DNA from: Mycobacterium sp. E740 | GTDB lineage: Bacteria > Actinomycetota > Actinomycetes > Mycobacteriales > Mycobacteriaceae | DNA: 64,000 nt | Direction of reading: 5' to 3' | Assembly (NCBI RefSeq): GCF_001672895.1 | Contig: NZ_LZKP01000065.1 | Coordinates: forward strand, 22,105 to 86,104 | In this document: positions 29,331-45,723 of the stretch, one piece after another | Numbering within the stretch: position 1 is the first letter of the stretch | Layout: every line of letters begins with the position of its first letter | Made by a program: the position numbers and the translations under genes | Notes under the pieces: generated by a model | Seen by the model: only the letters and a program-made list of their open reading frames with translations | Told to the model about the DNA's origin: nothing | The model's database searches: none

Positions 29331-31547
29331 ATGACGCGCGAGCACAAGCCGACCTTCTGCCGGATCTGCGAGCCGTTGTGCGGCATGATCGCGACCGTGG
29401 AGGACGGCCGCCTCACCGCACTGCGCCCTGACAAGGACCATCCGGTCTCCGCCGGGTTCGCATGCCAGAAGGGCGTCGCGTTCAGCGAGGTGGTCAACGA
29501 CCCCGACCGCGTCACCACGCCGCTGCGGCGCAGCGAAGGCGGCGGGTTCGAACCCGTCGGCTGGGACGAGGCGATGGCAGACATCGCCGCCCGCCTGACC
29601 GCCGTCCACCGCGCACACGGGTCGAGCGCGATCGGCTGGTACTTCGGCAATCCGGGCGCGTTCAGCTACTCCTACACGCTGAGCCTCACGACGCTGATGG
29701 CCGGCTTCGGGCTCGGTCTGCACGTGTTCACCGCGGGCTCGCAGGACGTGAACAACCGCTTCGTGGCGAGCCAGTTGCTCTACGGTTCGCCGCTCGCGCT
29801 GCCGATACCCGACGTGCCGCGCGCCGATCTGCTCGTCGTGATCGGTGCCAACCCGGTGATCTCGCACGGCAGCGTGCTGACGGTGCCCCGGATCAGGGAC
29901 TGGATGCACGACGTGGTCAAGCGCGGCGGTCGCGTGCTGGTGATCGACCCCCGTCGAACCGAGACGGCCGCGCAGTTCGAGTGGCTCGGCATCGTTCCCG
30001 ACGGCGACGCCTACCTGCTGCTGTCGCTGCTGCACGTGATGTTCGGCGAGAACCTCGTCGATCAGGACCGGCTCGCGTCCCAGGCGTCCGGCGGCGCCTG
30101 GCTCGAGCGGCTGGCCGAGCGGTTCAGCCCGGAGGCGACGGAGTCGCGCACCGGGATCGACCCCGCAACCGTGCGCTCGCTGGCTCGCGATCTCGTCCGC
30201 ACCGAACGGGCCGCGGTGTACGGCCGCGTCGGTACCAGCATCGGCGAGAACGGAACGCTGACAACGTATCTGCTCGACGCGGTCAACCTGGCGGCCGGAA
30301 ACCTCGACGTGCCGGGCGGCAGTATGTTCGGCCGGCTCGGCGTGCCCGGGGAGCGGTGGCTGAACAAGGCGGGCGGAGCACTGCTGCGCACCGTCTACTC
30401 CCGCAGGCGATCGCGCATCGGCGGGTTCCCCTCCGTGCTCGGTTCCGAACCCGCGGGCGTGATGGCCAAGGAGATCACCACGCCGGGCCGCGGTCAGGTC
30501 AGGGCGCTGTTCGTCGGCGCGGGGAATCCGGTGCTGTCGGTGCCCAACGGCAATGAACTCGAGGCAGCGTTGGAGTCGCTGGACTTGATGGTCGGCATCG
30601 ACCTCTACGTCAACGAGACGCTGGCGCACTGCGACTACGTGCTGCCCGCGACGTCGATGTACGAGCGCGACGACTTCCCGCTGCCGTTCCAGACCTTGCA
30701 GCCGACGCCGTTCCGGCAGGCGACCGAGGCCGTGATCGCGCCGGTGGGCCAGGCTCGCGCGGAATGGGAGATCATCGACGACCTCACCGCACGGATGTGG
30801 CGGTCGACGCCCGGACTGACCGTATTGGCTCTGGTGCGAAAAGTGTTGGCGGCGTTCGGTGTTCGACTGCGTCCGCGACACCTGGCCGATGTGGTGATCC
30901 GGCTGGCGGATGGTGGCGACCGGTTCGGCCTGCGCCGCGGCCTGAGCTTCGCCAAGCTGACCGCGGGGCATCCGCACGGCGCCGTGCTGGCGGACAATCT
31001 GCGGGGCGGTGTGTTGCGCGACGTCGTGGTGTACCGCGGCGGCCGGGTGCGGTTGCGCCACCCGGAGATAGCCGACGAGGTGGACAAGCTGTCGCGGCGC
31101 AGCGCTCCCGACGGTTATCCGATGCGGCTGATCGGCATGCGCGAGGCGAGGTCGGAGAACTCGTGGCTGCACAACTCGCCGCTGCTGATGCGTGGCGAGC
31201 GCACCCAGAAGGCGCGGATGCACGTCGACGATGCGGCGGCCGCGAACATCGTCGACGGCGACACCGTGCGGATCGCGTCGCCTTCCGGCGAGATCGAGCT
31301 GCCGGTGGTCGTCACCAAAGACATCGTCGCCGGCGTCGTTGCGGTGCCGCACGGCTGGGGGCACGGCGGGGCCGCCGGCTGGCGGGTGGCCAACGAGGCC
31401 GGGGGCGCCAACGTGAACCGGCTGATGTCCAGCGATCCGTCCGACATCGAGACACTGGCCGGGATGGCCCGGTTGACCGGCGTACCGGTGCGCGTGCAGC
31501 GCGTTGCGGCCGCCGAAACCGAAGTCGTGCGCGAAGTCCGGGCATAA
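29331..31547 (+). CDS. Molybdopterin oxidoreductase, [4Fe-4S]-containing
   Basis: The 738-residue protein belongs to the DMSO reductase / formate dehydrogenase-like superfamily. The N-terminal CRICEPLCG plus ACQKG gives a Cys-x2-Cys-x3-Cys-x26-Cys cluster site. Molybdopterin-binding segments include VIGANPVISHG, VIDPRRTETA and the C-terminal SENSWLHNSPLLM and NRLMSSD. The natural substrate is unknown; no electron-transfer or membrane subunit is adjacent and no Tat signal is seen, so it is probably a soluble single-subunit enzyme. ATG 29331 follows AGGAGGACG. It is not in the M. tuberculosis order here. Confidence 0.9.
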   Translation: MTREHKPTFCRICEPLCGMIATVEDGRLTALRPDKDHPVSAGFACQKGVAFSEVVNDPDRVTTPLRRSEGGGFEPVGWDEAMADIAARLTAVHRAHGSSAIGWYFGNPGAFSYSYTLSLTTLMAGFGLGLHVFTAGSQDVNNRFVASQLLYGSPLALPIPDVPRADLLVVIGANPVISHGSVLTVPRIRDWMHDVVKRGGRVLVIDPRRTETAAQFEWLGIVPDGDAYLLLSLLHVMFGENLVDQDRLASQASGGAWLERLAERFSPEATESRTGIDPATVRSLARDLVRTERAAVYGRVGTSIGENGTLTTYLLDAVNLAAGNLDVPGGSMFGRLGVPGERWLNKAGGALLRTVYSRRRSRIGGFPSVLGSEPAGVMAKEITTPGRGQVRALFVGAGNPVLSVPNGNELEAALESLDLMVGIDLYVNETLAHCDYVLPATSMYERDDFPLPFQTLQPTPFRQATEAVIAPVGQARAEWEIIDDLTARMWRSTPGLTVLALVRKVLAAFGVRLRPRHLADVVIRLADGGDRFGLRRGLSFAKLTAGHPHGAVLADNLRGGVLRDVVVYRGGRVRLRHPEIADEVDKLSRRSAPDGYPMRLIGMREARSENSWLHNSPLLMRGERTQKARMHVDDAAAANIVDGDTVRIASPSGEIELPVVVTKDIVAGVVAVPHGWGHGGAAGWRVANEAGGANVNRLMSSDPSDIETLAGMARLTGVPVRVQRVAAAETEVVREVRA

Positions 31548-31627
31548 CTTCGGTCTCGCGGACCGAAACACCTTCTCCCGACGACCGCGCACGTTACGTT
31601 TTGACGCGATCGTCGAACGGAGGGGTG

Positions 31628-33550
31628 ATGGTCGACCGGTTTCTGGTGTGGTTGAGCGCCGGCGTGGTCACCGCCGGTATGTGCACGGCACTGCTGGCGG
31701 GTGCGGGCGTGTCGATCGCCGACGACGGCGCGTCGACGGACTCCGGTGGTTCAAAGACGTCCGAGTCGTCGAATTCCACTGACACGACGAAGGATTCGCC
31801 CGGCACGCGCGTGAGCGGCGTGACGGGTAGCGGTGTGACCGGAACGGGTCGCACCGACACGAGTCGCGAAAAGTCCGACCCCGACGACACCGATGCCAAG
31901 AAACGAGGGAAGAAAGACGCCGAGGAAGGCGCCGGGGACGGCAGGCGGACCGGGGCAACGAAGGACGAGCCCACCGGGACGACGAAGGACGAGCTCACCG
32001 AGATCGACCCGGCCGTCACCGAGACCGACCCGGAGGTGACTGAGATCGACCCGGAGGTCACCGAGATCGTAGACTCCGCCGACGAGGAAGCCGCCAAGGG
32101 TGACGTCACCGAGGGCACTTCCGCGGGCGAGGACGTCGTCAAGCACACCCGCTCGTACCGCGAGCGCTCGGCCAGGCAGACGAGCGCTGTGGCAACCCAG
32201 CACCTCACCACCGCAGCGGACGTCGACACGGCAACCCGGGCCGAGTCCGAGAGGAGTTCCTCTCTCGAGGTCGATCCGCCGACCGCCGTCGTCGACCCCG
32301 TCGCACAAGAGCACGCGACGATCACCCTGAACAAAGTCGTCGACACCGAAGAACCCGAAGTCCAGGCGGTGGCCTTCGTCTCGACACCGCTGGCGGCGAC
32401 GGCCACCGCGACCGCGCCGCAGATCCCCGGCATCATCCGGGTGATCGGCACGATCATCTTCGACCTCTACGCCGTCGCGACCCGACTGCTGGGCGGCCCG
32501 CCGATCCTTCCCGCGAACAGCACGGTGACCGTGCGCTCCTCGAGCCTGCGAATCGACTGCGCGTGCGGCGACGGGGAAGGGGTCGACGTGCCCGTGGACT
32601 GGTACGTCCCGAAGACCGAGGAGGGCAAGCCTCCGCCGGACCGGCTGATCTATCTGCAGCACGGCTTTCTGGCCAGCGGCCCGTGGTACAGCCATACCGC
32701 GGCAGCGCTCGCCGAGCGCACCAACAGCATCGTGGTGGCGCCGTCGATCACCTCGAACTTCCTGGCCGCCGACGCCTGCTGGCTGGGCGGGGCGCCGATG
32801 CACGAGGCGATGGCAGGGCTGTTCGACGATGACAACACGGCGTTGGCCGACAGCGCGCGAGCAGCCGGCTACGCCGGTCCGATCCCGTATCGCGTCGTGC
32901 TGATGGGCCATTCCCTCGGCGGTGGCGCGGTCTCGGGCATGGCGGGCTACATGGCTGACGACGAGAGGATCGACAGGCTCGCCGGGGTCGTGCTGCTCGA
33001 CGGCGTCGCCCTGGGGGATCCGGCCCGAATGACCGCGTCGCTGAAGAAGGTCCCCCTCGACATCCCGATCTACCAGCTCGCCGCGCCGGTCTACATGTGG
33101 AACAACTTCGGTGCCGGCCAGCAGGCGATGGTCGCGGCGCGGCCGGACCAGTTCGTCGGCGTGACGCTGGTCAACGGCTCGCACGTCGACTCCATGCGGG
33201 GCGGCAATCCGCTCATCCAGTTCGCGCAGGAGCTCGTCGCGGGGTTCTCGAGGCCGGAGAACGCTGCTGCAGCGCAGCTGCTGATGGTCGGCTGGGTCAA
33301 CGACATGTTCGCCGGCGACCGGGCAACCGGAATCTACCTGCAGCCCGGCGAGGAGTTCAGTTTCGGCACCCCGGCCGGGGAGGCGTCGGTGGTGGCGCTG
33401 CCGAACACGCTGACCAAACCGTTCTGGCTGAACTTCCTGCGCCCGTTCATGTCGCTGGCAGACGGCTTCTTCACGCTCGACCCGGTGTGTGTCGCCGAAT
33501 CCGTCGGCACCTCGCACGTCGGCGCCTGTAGCGACAGCATCGCCGCCTGA
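31628..33550 (+). CDS. Secreted alpha/beta hydrolase with acidic repeat linker
   Basis: From the ATG at 31628 the 640-residue product has a signal sequence (FLVWLSAGVVTAGMCTALLA). A Ser/Thr/Asp/Glu-rich linker follows to about residue 250, including TEIDPEV-type heptads at 31997-32068. The C-terminal hydrolase has LIYLQHGFLASGPW (oxyanion region) and the nucleophile elbow MGHSLGGG. A catalytic His is likely in GSHVDSM. It is probably an exported lipase or esterase. The open frame continues upstream to 30764, overlapping the oxidoreductase gene, but those codons read as shadow sequence. Stop-proximal hairpin at 33551. Confidence 0.8.
   Translation: MVDRFLVWLSAGVVTAGMCTALLAGAGVSIADDGASTDSGGSKTSESSNSTDTTKDSPGTRVSGVTGSGVTGTGRTDTSREKSDPDDTDAKKRGKKDAEEGAGDGRRTGATKDEPTGTTKDELTEIDPAVTETDPEVTEIDPEVTEIVDSADEEAAKGDVTEGTSAGEDVVKHTRSYRERSARQTSAVATQHLTTAADVDTATRAESERSSSLEVDPPTAVVDPVAQEHATITLNKVVDTEEPEVQAVAFVSTPLAATATATAPQIPGIIRVIGTIIFDLYAVATRLLGGPPILPANSTVTVRSSSLRIDCACGDGEGVDVPVDWYVPKTEEGKPPPDRLIYLQHGFLASGPWYSHTAAALAERTNSIVVAPSITSNFLAADACWLGGAPMHEAMAGLFDDDNTALADSARAAGYAGPIPYRVVLMGHSLGGGAVSGMAGYMADDERIDRLAGVVLLDGVALGDPARMTASLKKVPLDIPIYQLAAPVYMWNNFGAGQQAMVAARPDQFVGVTLVNGSHVDSMRGGNPLIQFAQELVAGFSRPENAAAAQLLMVGWVNDMFAGDRATGIYLQPGEEFSFGTPAGEASVVALPNTLTKPFWLNFLRPFMSLADGFFTLDPVCVAESVGTSHVGACSDSIAA
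31997..32068 (+). repeat. 21-bp in-frame repeats in the hydrolase linker
   Basis: Three and a half 21-bp units encode TEIDPAV, TETDPEV, TEIDPEV and TEIV. This acidic spacer sits between the signal peptide and the catalytic domain and probably spans the cell wall. Confidence 0.7.
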
Positions 33551-33572
33551 GCGAGCCGCCCGACCGGCTCGC
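33551..33572 (+). terminator. Hairpin directly after the hydrolase stop
   Basis: GCGAGCC (33551-33557) and GGCTCGC (33566-33572) form a perfect 7-bp stem with an 8-base loop, starting one base after the stop codon. No U tract. Confidence 0.5.
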
Positions 33573-33617
33573 GGCTGGGATTGACCGCAAAACTCCACAA
33601 CAACACCGTGTTATCTC

Positions 33618-33646
33618 TTGACGGAAGGGCGCCAAGAGGCCAATCT
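33618..33646 (+). promoter_or_regulatory. Upstream promoter candidate of rpoB
   Basis: TTGACG, 17-base spacer, CAATCT. The -35 is near consensus, the -10 is weak. It would give a leader of about 330 nt. Confidence 0.4.
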
Positions 33647-33746
33647 GTTGATCAGCAATGTATGGACGGATGAGAAGGATCGAGACGCCAGCCAGCGCCC
33701 CGGTGCGTGCCATACATGCGACTGGGTTGTGGATGTTTTGCGGATG

Positions 33747-33775
33747 TTGAGGAATACGCCGTCCTGCGGTACTGT
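33747..33775 (+). promoter_or_regulatory. Main promoter candidate of rpoB-rpoC
   Basis: TTGAGG (33747-33752), an exact 17-base spacer, and TACTGT (33770-33775) fit a housekeeping-sigma promoter. The start would be near 33782, with a leader of about 200 nt before the TTG of rpoB. The leader (33782-33984) holds no other obvious gene. Confidence 0.55.
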
Positions 33776-33840
33776 TGGACGTTGCGCTGGCTGCATCCTG
33801 CCCACCTAAACCCGCACCTGACACCGATGTCCTAGCCTGA

Positions 33841-37494
<3,654 letters not shown>

Positions 37495-37512
37495 GTAGTT
37501 ATTGATTTCTAA

Positions 37513-41481
<3,969 letters not shown>

Positions 41482-41484
41482 TCA

Positions 41485-41523
41485 CGGAAAAAGCCCCGGG
41501 CGCTCGCGTCCGGGGCTTTTCCG
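41485..41523 (+). terminator. Strong terminator of the rpoBC operon
   Basis: CGGAAAAAGCCCCGG pairs with CCGGGGCTTTTCCG around a short loop (CGCTCGCGT region). The A-rich 5' arm and U-rich 3' arm make it a candidate for bidirectional use. It starts 4 bases after the stop. Confidence 0.9.
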
Positions 41524-41643
41524 TTGGTACGTCGACGCAATGTCGGCCTGAGAGCGCCGCCGCGGATATATACGCGTGGCAACGCTGTCAGGACGACATT
41601 GTGATCGTGATGTGCCGGTGCAATGCTCGTATTCGGGGACAAC

Positions 41644-42039
41644 ATGATGCGACACATCGCGATACTGCTTCTCTCGGCCGTACTCGCCGCGGGTATGACC
41701 GCCTGTGGCGACGACTCGTCGGCGGCGGGTGGGCAGTCGACGGCAGCCAAGGCGCCCGACACGCAGAGCCCGAGCACCCCAAAGCCGGTGGGCCCGGAGA
41801 TCGTGATCAGCGACCACGCCTTCGCGGTGCCTCCCTCGGTGAGGCCGGGAGAGCGGATCACCCTTGTCAACAAGGATGAGGAGGCCCACTCCGTGACGGC
41901 CGATCAAGACAATCTGTTCGATGTCAGGGTCTCCGGGGGCGGCGGCGTATCGACGCTGGTTGCTCCTGACCAGCCCGGGTCCTACGCATTTCACTGCAAA
42001 TACCACGCCAACATGGCGGGAACGTTGACTGTCCAGTAG
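41644..42039 (+). CDS. Cupredoxin-like lipoprotein
   Basis: The 131-residue protein has a lipoprotein signal with a lipobox ending in C21 (GMTAC). A Ser/Pro/Thr-rich spacer and a plastocyanin-like domain follow. Copper ligands are visible as the His of EEAHSV and the C-terminal FHCKYHANM (C118, H121, M124), a type-1 blue copper site. It is an outer-leaflet electron carrier or copper-handling protein. Two ATGs at 41644 and 41647 are possible; a further in-frame ATG at 41623 would spoil the signal. It stands alone between rpoC and the endonuclease IV gene. Confidence 0.88.
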   Translation: MMRHIAILLLSAVLAAGMTACGDDSSAAGGQSTAAKAPDTQSPSTPKPVGPEIVISDHAFAVPPSVRPGERITLVNKDEEAHSVTADQDNLFDVRVSGGGGVSTLVAPDQPGSYAFHCKYHANMAGTLTVQ

Positions 42040-42075
42040 CAGATACTCGCGCGGGTAGCTGTCGGGTGACCTCAC

Positions 42076-42081
42076 TAGACT
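42076..42081 (+). promoter_or_regulatory. -10 box of the endonuclease IV gene (leaderless)
   Basis: TAGACT ends 7 bases before the GTG at 42088. No ribosome-binding site is present, consistent with a leaderless message. Confidence 0.45.
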
Positions 42082-42087
42082 GGCCGC

Positions 42088-42840
42088 GTGCTCATCGGTT
42101 CGCATGTTCACGGAGACGACCCCCTCGCCGACGCCGCGGCGGACGGCGCGGACGTCGTGCAGTTCTTCCTCGGCAACCCGCAGAGTTGGAAGAAGCCGAA
42201 GCCGCGCGAGGACGCCGAGACGCTCAAGGCGTCGAGCATCCCGCTGTACGTGCACGCGCCATACCTGATCAACGTCGCGTCGGCGAACAACCGGGTGCGC
42301 ATCCCGTCGCGCAAGATCCTGCAGGACACGTGCGACGCGGCCGCCGAGGTCGGCGCGACAGCGGTGATCGTGCACGGCGGTCACGCTGACGACAAGGACT
42401 GGGAGGCCGGCTTCGAGCGTTGGGTCAAGGCGCTCGACTACCTCGAGACCGACGTACCGGTCTATCTGGAGAACACCGCGGGTGGCGACCATGCGATGGC
42501 CCGGCACTTCGACGTCATCGCGCGGTTGTGGGACCACATCGGGGACAAGGGCATCGGCTTCTGCCTGGACACGTGTCACGCCTGGGCGGCGGGCGAGGCG
42601 CTGATCGACGCCGTCGACCGGATCAAGGGGATCACCGGGCGCATCGACCTGGTGCACTGCAACGACTCGCGTGACGCCGCCGGCTCGGGTGCCGACCGGC
42701 ACGCGAACTTCGGCACCGGGCAGATCGATCCGCAGCTGCTGGTCGCGGTGGTCAAGGCCGCTGATGCCCCGGTGATCTGCGAGACCGCCGACGAGGGCCG
42801 CAAGGACGACATCGCTTTTCTGCGCGAGCACCTCGACTAG
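42088..42840 (+). CDS. nfo: Endonuclease IV (AP endonuclease)
   Basis: The 250-residue TIM-barrel enzyme cleaves DNA 5' to abasic sites in base-excision repair. It starts [11 protein letters not shown], with the metal-binding His, and shows [35 protein letters not shown] and [17 protein letters not shown], which supply the trinuclear zinc ligands. The GTG start at 42088 is preceded by a leaderless-type -10. In M. tuberculosis the equivalent is end (Rv0670). Confidence 0.95.
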   Translation: MLIGSHVHGDDPLADAAADGADVVQFFLGNPQSWKKPKPREDAETLKASSIPLYVHAPYLINVASANNRVRIPSRKILQDTCDAAAEVGATAVIVHGGHADDKDWEAGFERWVKALDYLETDVPVYLENTAGGDHAMARHFDVIARLWDHIGDKGIGFCLDTCHAWAAGEALIDAVDRIKGITGRIDLVHCNDSRDAAGSGADRHANFGTGQIDPQLLVAVVKAADAPVICETADEGRKDDIAFLREHLD

Positions 42841-42916
42841 CGGTCTGGGGTCACGATCCGCTAACTGAACGCCCTTCGAACTGTCGGTGACATCGGCCTG
42901 AACTACATTCGGGCGG

Positions 42917-44035
42917 GTGGCTGCGGTCGACGAGTCGTCAATTGCGACTCCGCGTACGGTCGACAGGACCGAGATCCGTGCCCGTCGACTCACCTTCTTG
43001 CGTCGTGCCGCCGTCGCCAGCTGGGCGATCGTCATCGTCTATCGAACGATCACGACGGGATTCGCCTTCAACCGCGAACTGGTACTGCTCTACATAGCGA
43101 CCGGACTGCTGGCGGCCAGCATCGGCCAGGGCCGGCGCATGCTCTACGTCATTCGCGACTGGCTGCCGTTCGCGCTGATACTGATCGCCTACGACCTGAG
43201 CAGGGGCGCGGCGGACATGATCGGTCGTCCGACGCTCTGGCAGTGGCCCGCCGAGGCGGATCGTTGGCTGTTCTTCGGGGCCGTGCCGACGGTGTGGCTG
43301 CAAGAGCAGCTCAAACAAGCGCAGCCGCCGTGGTGGGAAGTCCTCATCAGCTGCGTGTACATGTCGTTCTTCATTCTTCCGTACGTGGTCGCCGGCGTTC
43401 TCTGGCTGCGTGACCGCGAAGAGTGGAAAGCGTTCGTGCGTCTGTTCGTCGTCTTGAACTTCACGGGCCTGGTCATCTACGCGCTGGTGCCCGCCGCACC
43501 GCCCTGGGCAGCGGCCCGGTGTACCGCGGCCGACGTCGACGGCGGCCCGGCCAACCCGCGCTGCATGTTCCGCTCGGCGCGCGGAGTGCCTGACGGGGGC
43601 CTGCTCGGCGCAATGCAATCGGGCCAGGACGGAGCCAACCCCTGGATCGAGCGGATCGTCGGCCGGGGGTGGGGCAATCTCAACCTGCACACCGCCAGCG
43701 CTCTGCTCGACGCGGGCCAAGCCAGCGTGAACTTGGTGGCAGCGATCCCGTCCCTGCACGCGGGAATGACAGCGGCGATCGCCGCTTTCCTATGGCATCG
43801 GGTACGCCCACGCTGGCGACCGCTGCTCGTCGCCTATGTGCTCACCATGGCCTTCACGTTGGTGTACACCGCGGAGCACTACGTCATCGACATCCTGCTG
43901 GGCTGGGCGCTGGCCGCGGTCGTCATCGCCATGATCAATCGATACGACGCGCTTCGGGCCGGCGGCGCGAGTGACCGCGGAATGTCACCAGAAAGCGGCG
44001 TGTCCGGTACAAACACGGTCGCTCGCGGGGTGTGA
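42917..44035 (+). CDS. PAP2-superfamily membrane phosphatase / phosphotransferase
   Basis: A 372-residue protein with about six to seven transmembrane segments. The PAP2 motifs are IPSLHAGM (phosphate loop) and YTAEHYVIDILLGW (catalytic His and Asp), with the fold resembling inositol-phosphorylceramide or phosphatidylinositol-phosphate type enzymes. It probably acts on a lipid phosphate on the outer face. GTG 42917 is the start. The last about 22 residues are encoded by dispersed repeat copy C and do not look like a normal PAP2 tail. Confidence 0.85.
   Translation: MAAVDESSIATPRTVDRTEIRARRLTFLRRAAVASWAIVIVYRTITTGFAFNRELVLLYIATGLLAASIGQGRRMLYVIRDWLPFALILIAYDLSRGAADMIGRPTLWQWPAEADRWLFFGAVPTVWLQEQLKQAQPPWWEVLISCVYMSFFILPYVVAGVLWLRDREEWKAFVRLFVVLNFTGLVIYALVPAAPPWAAARCTAADVDGGPANPRCMFRSARGVPDGGLLGAMQSGQDGANPWIERIVGRGWGNLNLHTASALLDAGQASVNLVAAIPSLHAGMTAAIAAFLWHRVRPRWRPLLVAYVLTMAFTLVYTAEHYVIDILLGWALAAVVIAMINRYDALRAGGASDRGMSPESGVSGTNTVARGV
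43967..44028 (+). repeat. Dispersed ~62-bp palindromic repeat, copy C
   Basis: Arms GCGAGTGACCG and CGGTCGCTCGC, with GCGGCGTGTC and ACAAACACGG inside. This copy is inside the 3' end of the PAP2 gene and supplies its last about 22 codons and almost the stop. Confidence 0.85.
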
Positions 44036-44058
44036 GGGCGCACGGGGTGTTACGACTC

Positions 44059-44087
44059 TTGTGCGATTGTCGCTAGAAATGTAATAG
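44059..44087 (+). promoter_or_regulatory. Promoter candidate of fadE8, leaderless
   Basis: TTGTGC (44059-44064), a 17-base spacer and TAATAG (44082-44087). The -10 ends 7 bases before the ATG at 44095, so the transcript would begin at the start codon. Confidence 0.5.
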
Positions 44088-44094
44088 TGACGGC

Positions 44095-45723
44095 ATGCCA
44101 GATACGCATGTCGTCACCAATCAGGTCCCCCCGCTGGAGGACTACAACCCGGCGACGTCGCCGGTGCTCACCGAGGCGCTGATCCGCGAGGGCGGAGAGT
44201 GGGGCCTGGACGAGGTCACGGAGCTGGGCGCGCTCTCGGGTTCGGCGCAGGCGCAGCACTGGGGCGAGTTGGCCGACCGCAACCAGCCCATCCTGCGCAT
44301 CCACGACCGCTACGGGCATCGGGTCGACGAGGTCGAGTACGACCCTGCGTACCACTCGCTGATGACCGTGGCCGTCGGCCATGGCCTGCACGCCGCCCCG
44401 TGGGCCGACGACCGGCCCGGCGCACACGTCGTGCGCGCCGCCAAGACCTCGGTGTGGACGCCCGAGCCCGGCCACATGTGCCCGATCTCGATGACCTACG
44501 CCGTCGTCCCGGCACTGCGTCACAACCCGGAATTGGCGGCGGTGTACGAACCGCTGTTGGTCAGCCGTGAATACGACCCCGAGCTGAAGCTGCCGACCAC
44601 CAAGGCCGGCATCACCGCCGGCATGTCGATGACCGAGAAGCAGGGCGGCTCCGATGTGCGCGCGGGCACCACGCAGGCGACCCCGAACGGCGACGGCAGT
44701 TACTCACTGCGCGGGCACAAGTGGTTCACCTCCGCGCCGATGTGCGACATCTTCCTCGTGCTCGCGCAGGCGCCGGGCGGCCTGTCGTGCTTCATGCTGC
44801 CGCGAATCCTGCCCGACGGCAGCCGGAATCGGATGTTCCTGCAGCGGCTGAAGGACAAACTCGGCAACCACGCCAACGCCTCGTCCGAGGTCGAGTACGA
44901 CGGCGCCGTCGCCTGGCTGGTCGGCGAGGAGGGCCGGGGCGTGCCGACCATCATCGAGATGGTCAACCTGACCCGGTTGGACTGCACGCTGGGCAGCGCG
45001 ACGAGCATGCGTAGCGGGCTGGCTCGTGCGATCCATCACGCGCAACACCGAAAAGCGTTCGGCGAGTATCTGATCGACCAACCGCTGATGCGCAACGTGC
45101 TGGCCGACCTCGCGGTCGAGGCGGAGGCGGCGACGATCGTCGCGATGCGCATGGCCGGGGCGACCGACGCCGCCGTGCGCGGCGACACCCGCGAAACGCT
45201 GCTTCGCCGCATCGGACTGGCCGCCAGCAAGTACTGGGTGTGCAAGCGCGCCACCCCGCACGCGGCCGAGGCGATGGAATGCCTGGGCGGCAACGGTTAC
45301 GTCGAGGACTTCGGTATGGCCCGGCTGTATCGCGAAGCACCGCTGATGGGCATCTGGGAGGGATCCGGCAACGTCAGCGCCCTGGATACGTTGCGCGCCA
45401 TGGCAACTCGACCGGAATGCGTCGAGGTGCTGTTCGACGAGCTTGCTGGTACCGCAGGCGCCGACCCGCGACTCGATGCCCATGTCGAGGCATTGCGCCC
45501 CGCACTCGGCGACGTCGAGACCATCCAGTACCGCGCCCGCAAGGTCGCCGAGGACATCTCGCTGGCGCTGCAGGGGTCGCTGCTGGTGCGGCACGGGCAT
45601 CCCGCTGTCGCAGAGGCGTTCCTGGCCACCCGCATGGGCGGCACGTGGGGCGGCGCGTTCGGGACGCTGCCGACGGGACTCGACCTGGCGCCGATCATCG
45701 AACGCGCGCTGGTGAAGGGATGA
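44095..45723 (+). CDS. fadE8: Acyl-CoA dehydrogenase, FadE8/AidB-like
   Basis: The 542-residue FAD enzyme belongs to the AidB-like branch of acyl-CoA dehydrogenases. It has an extra N-terminal domain, MSMTEKQGGSDVR, the beta-domain HKWFTSAP and LKDKLGNHANASSEVEY. It also has the FAD/oligomer motif ECLGGNGYVED near the C-terminus. AidB relatives may bind DNA; a fatty-acid role is suggested by the downstream echA4-paaX-echA5 genes. ATG 44095 is leaderless-type. The stop overlaps the next start by four bases (ATGA). Confidence 0.93.
   Translation: MPDTHVVTNQVPPLEDYNPATSPVLTEALIREGGEWGLDEVTELGALSGSAQAQHWGELADRNQPILRIHDRYGHRVDEVEYDPAYHSLMTVAVGHGLHAAPWADDRPGAHVVRAAKTSVWTPEPGHMCPISMTYAVVPALRHNPELAAVYEPLLVSREYDPELKLPTTKAGITAGMSMTEKQGGSDVRAGTTQATPNGDGSYSLRGHKWFTSAPMCDIFLVLAQAPGGLSCFMLPRILPDGSRNRMFLQRLKDKLGNHANASSEVEYDGAVAWLVGEEGRGVPTIIEMVNLTRLDCTLGSATSMRSGLARAIHHAQHRKAFGEYLIDQPLMRNVLADLAVEAEAATIVAMRMAGATDAAVRGDTRETLLRRIGLAASKYWVCKRATPHAAEAMECLGGNGYVEDFGMARLYREAPLMGIWEGSGNVSALDTLRAMATRPECVEVLFDELAGTAGADPRLDAHVEALRPALGDVETIQYRARKVAEDISLALQGSLLVRHGHPAVAEAFLATRMGGTWGGAFGTLPTGLDLAPIIERALVKG

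Noticed and set aside
28131..31592. A 1,153-codon open frame on the minus strand opposite mkl and the molybdoenzyme
   Set aside because: It is an antisense shadow caused by high GC content: composition is Arg/His/Gly/Asp-rich with no domain, and the plus-strand genes have clear motifs.
30764..31627. Upstream extension of the secreted hydrolase frame
   Set aside because: It overlaps the coding part of the molybdoenzyme in another frame and reads as basic, low-complexity sequence; the ATG at 31628 begins a proper signal peptide.
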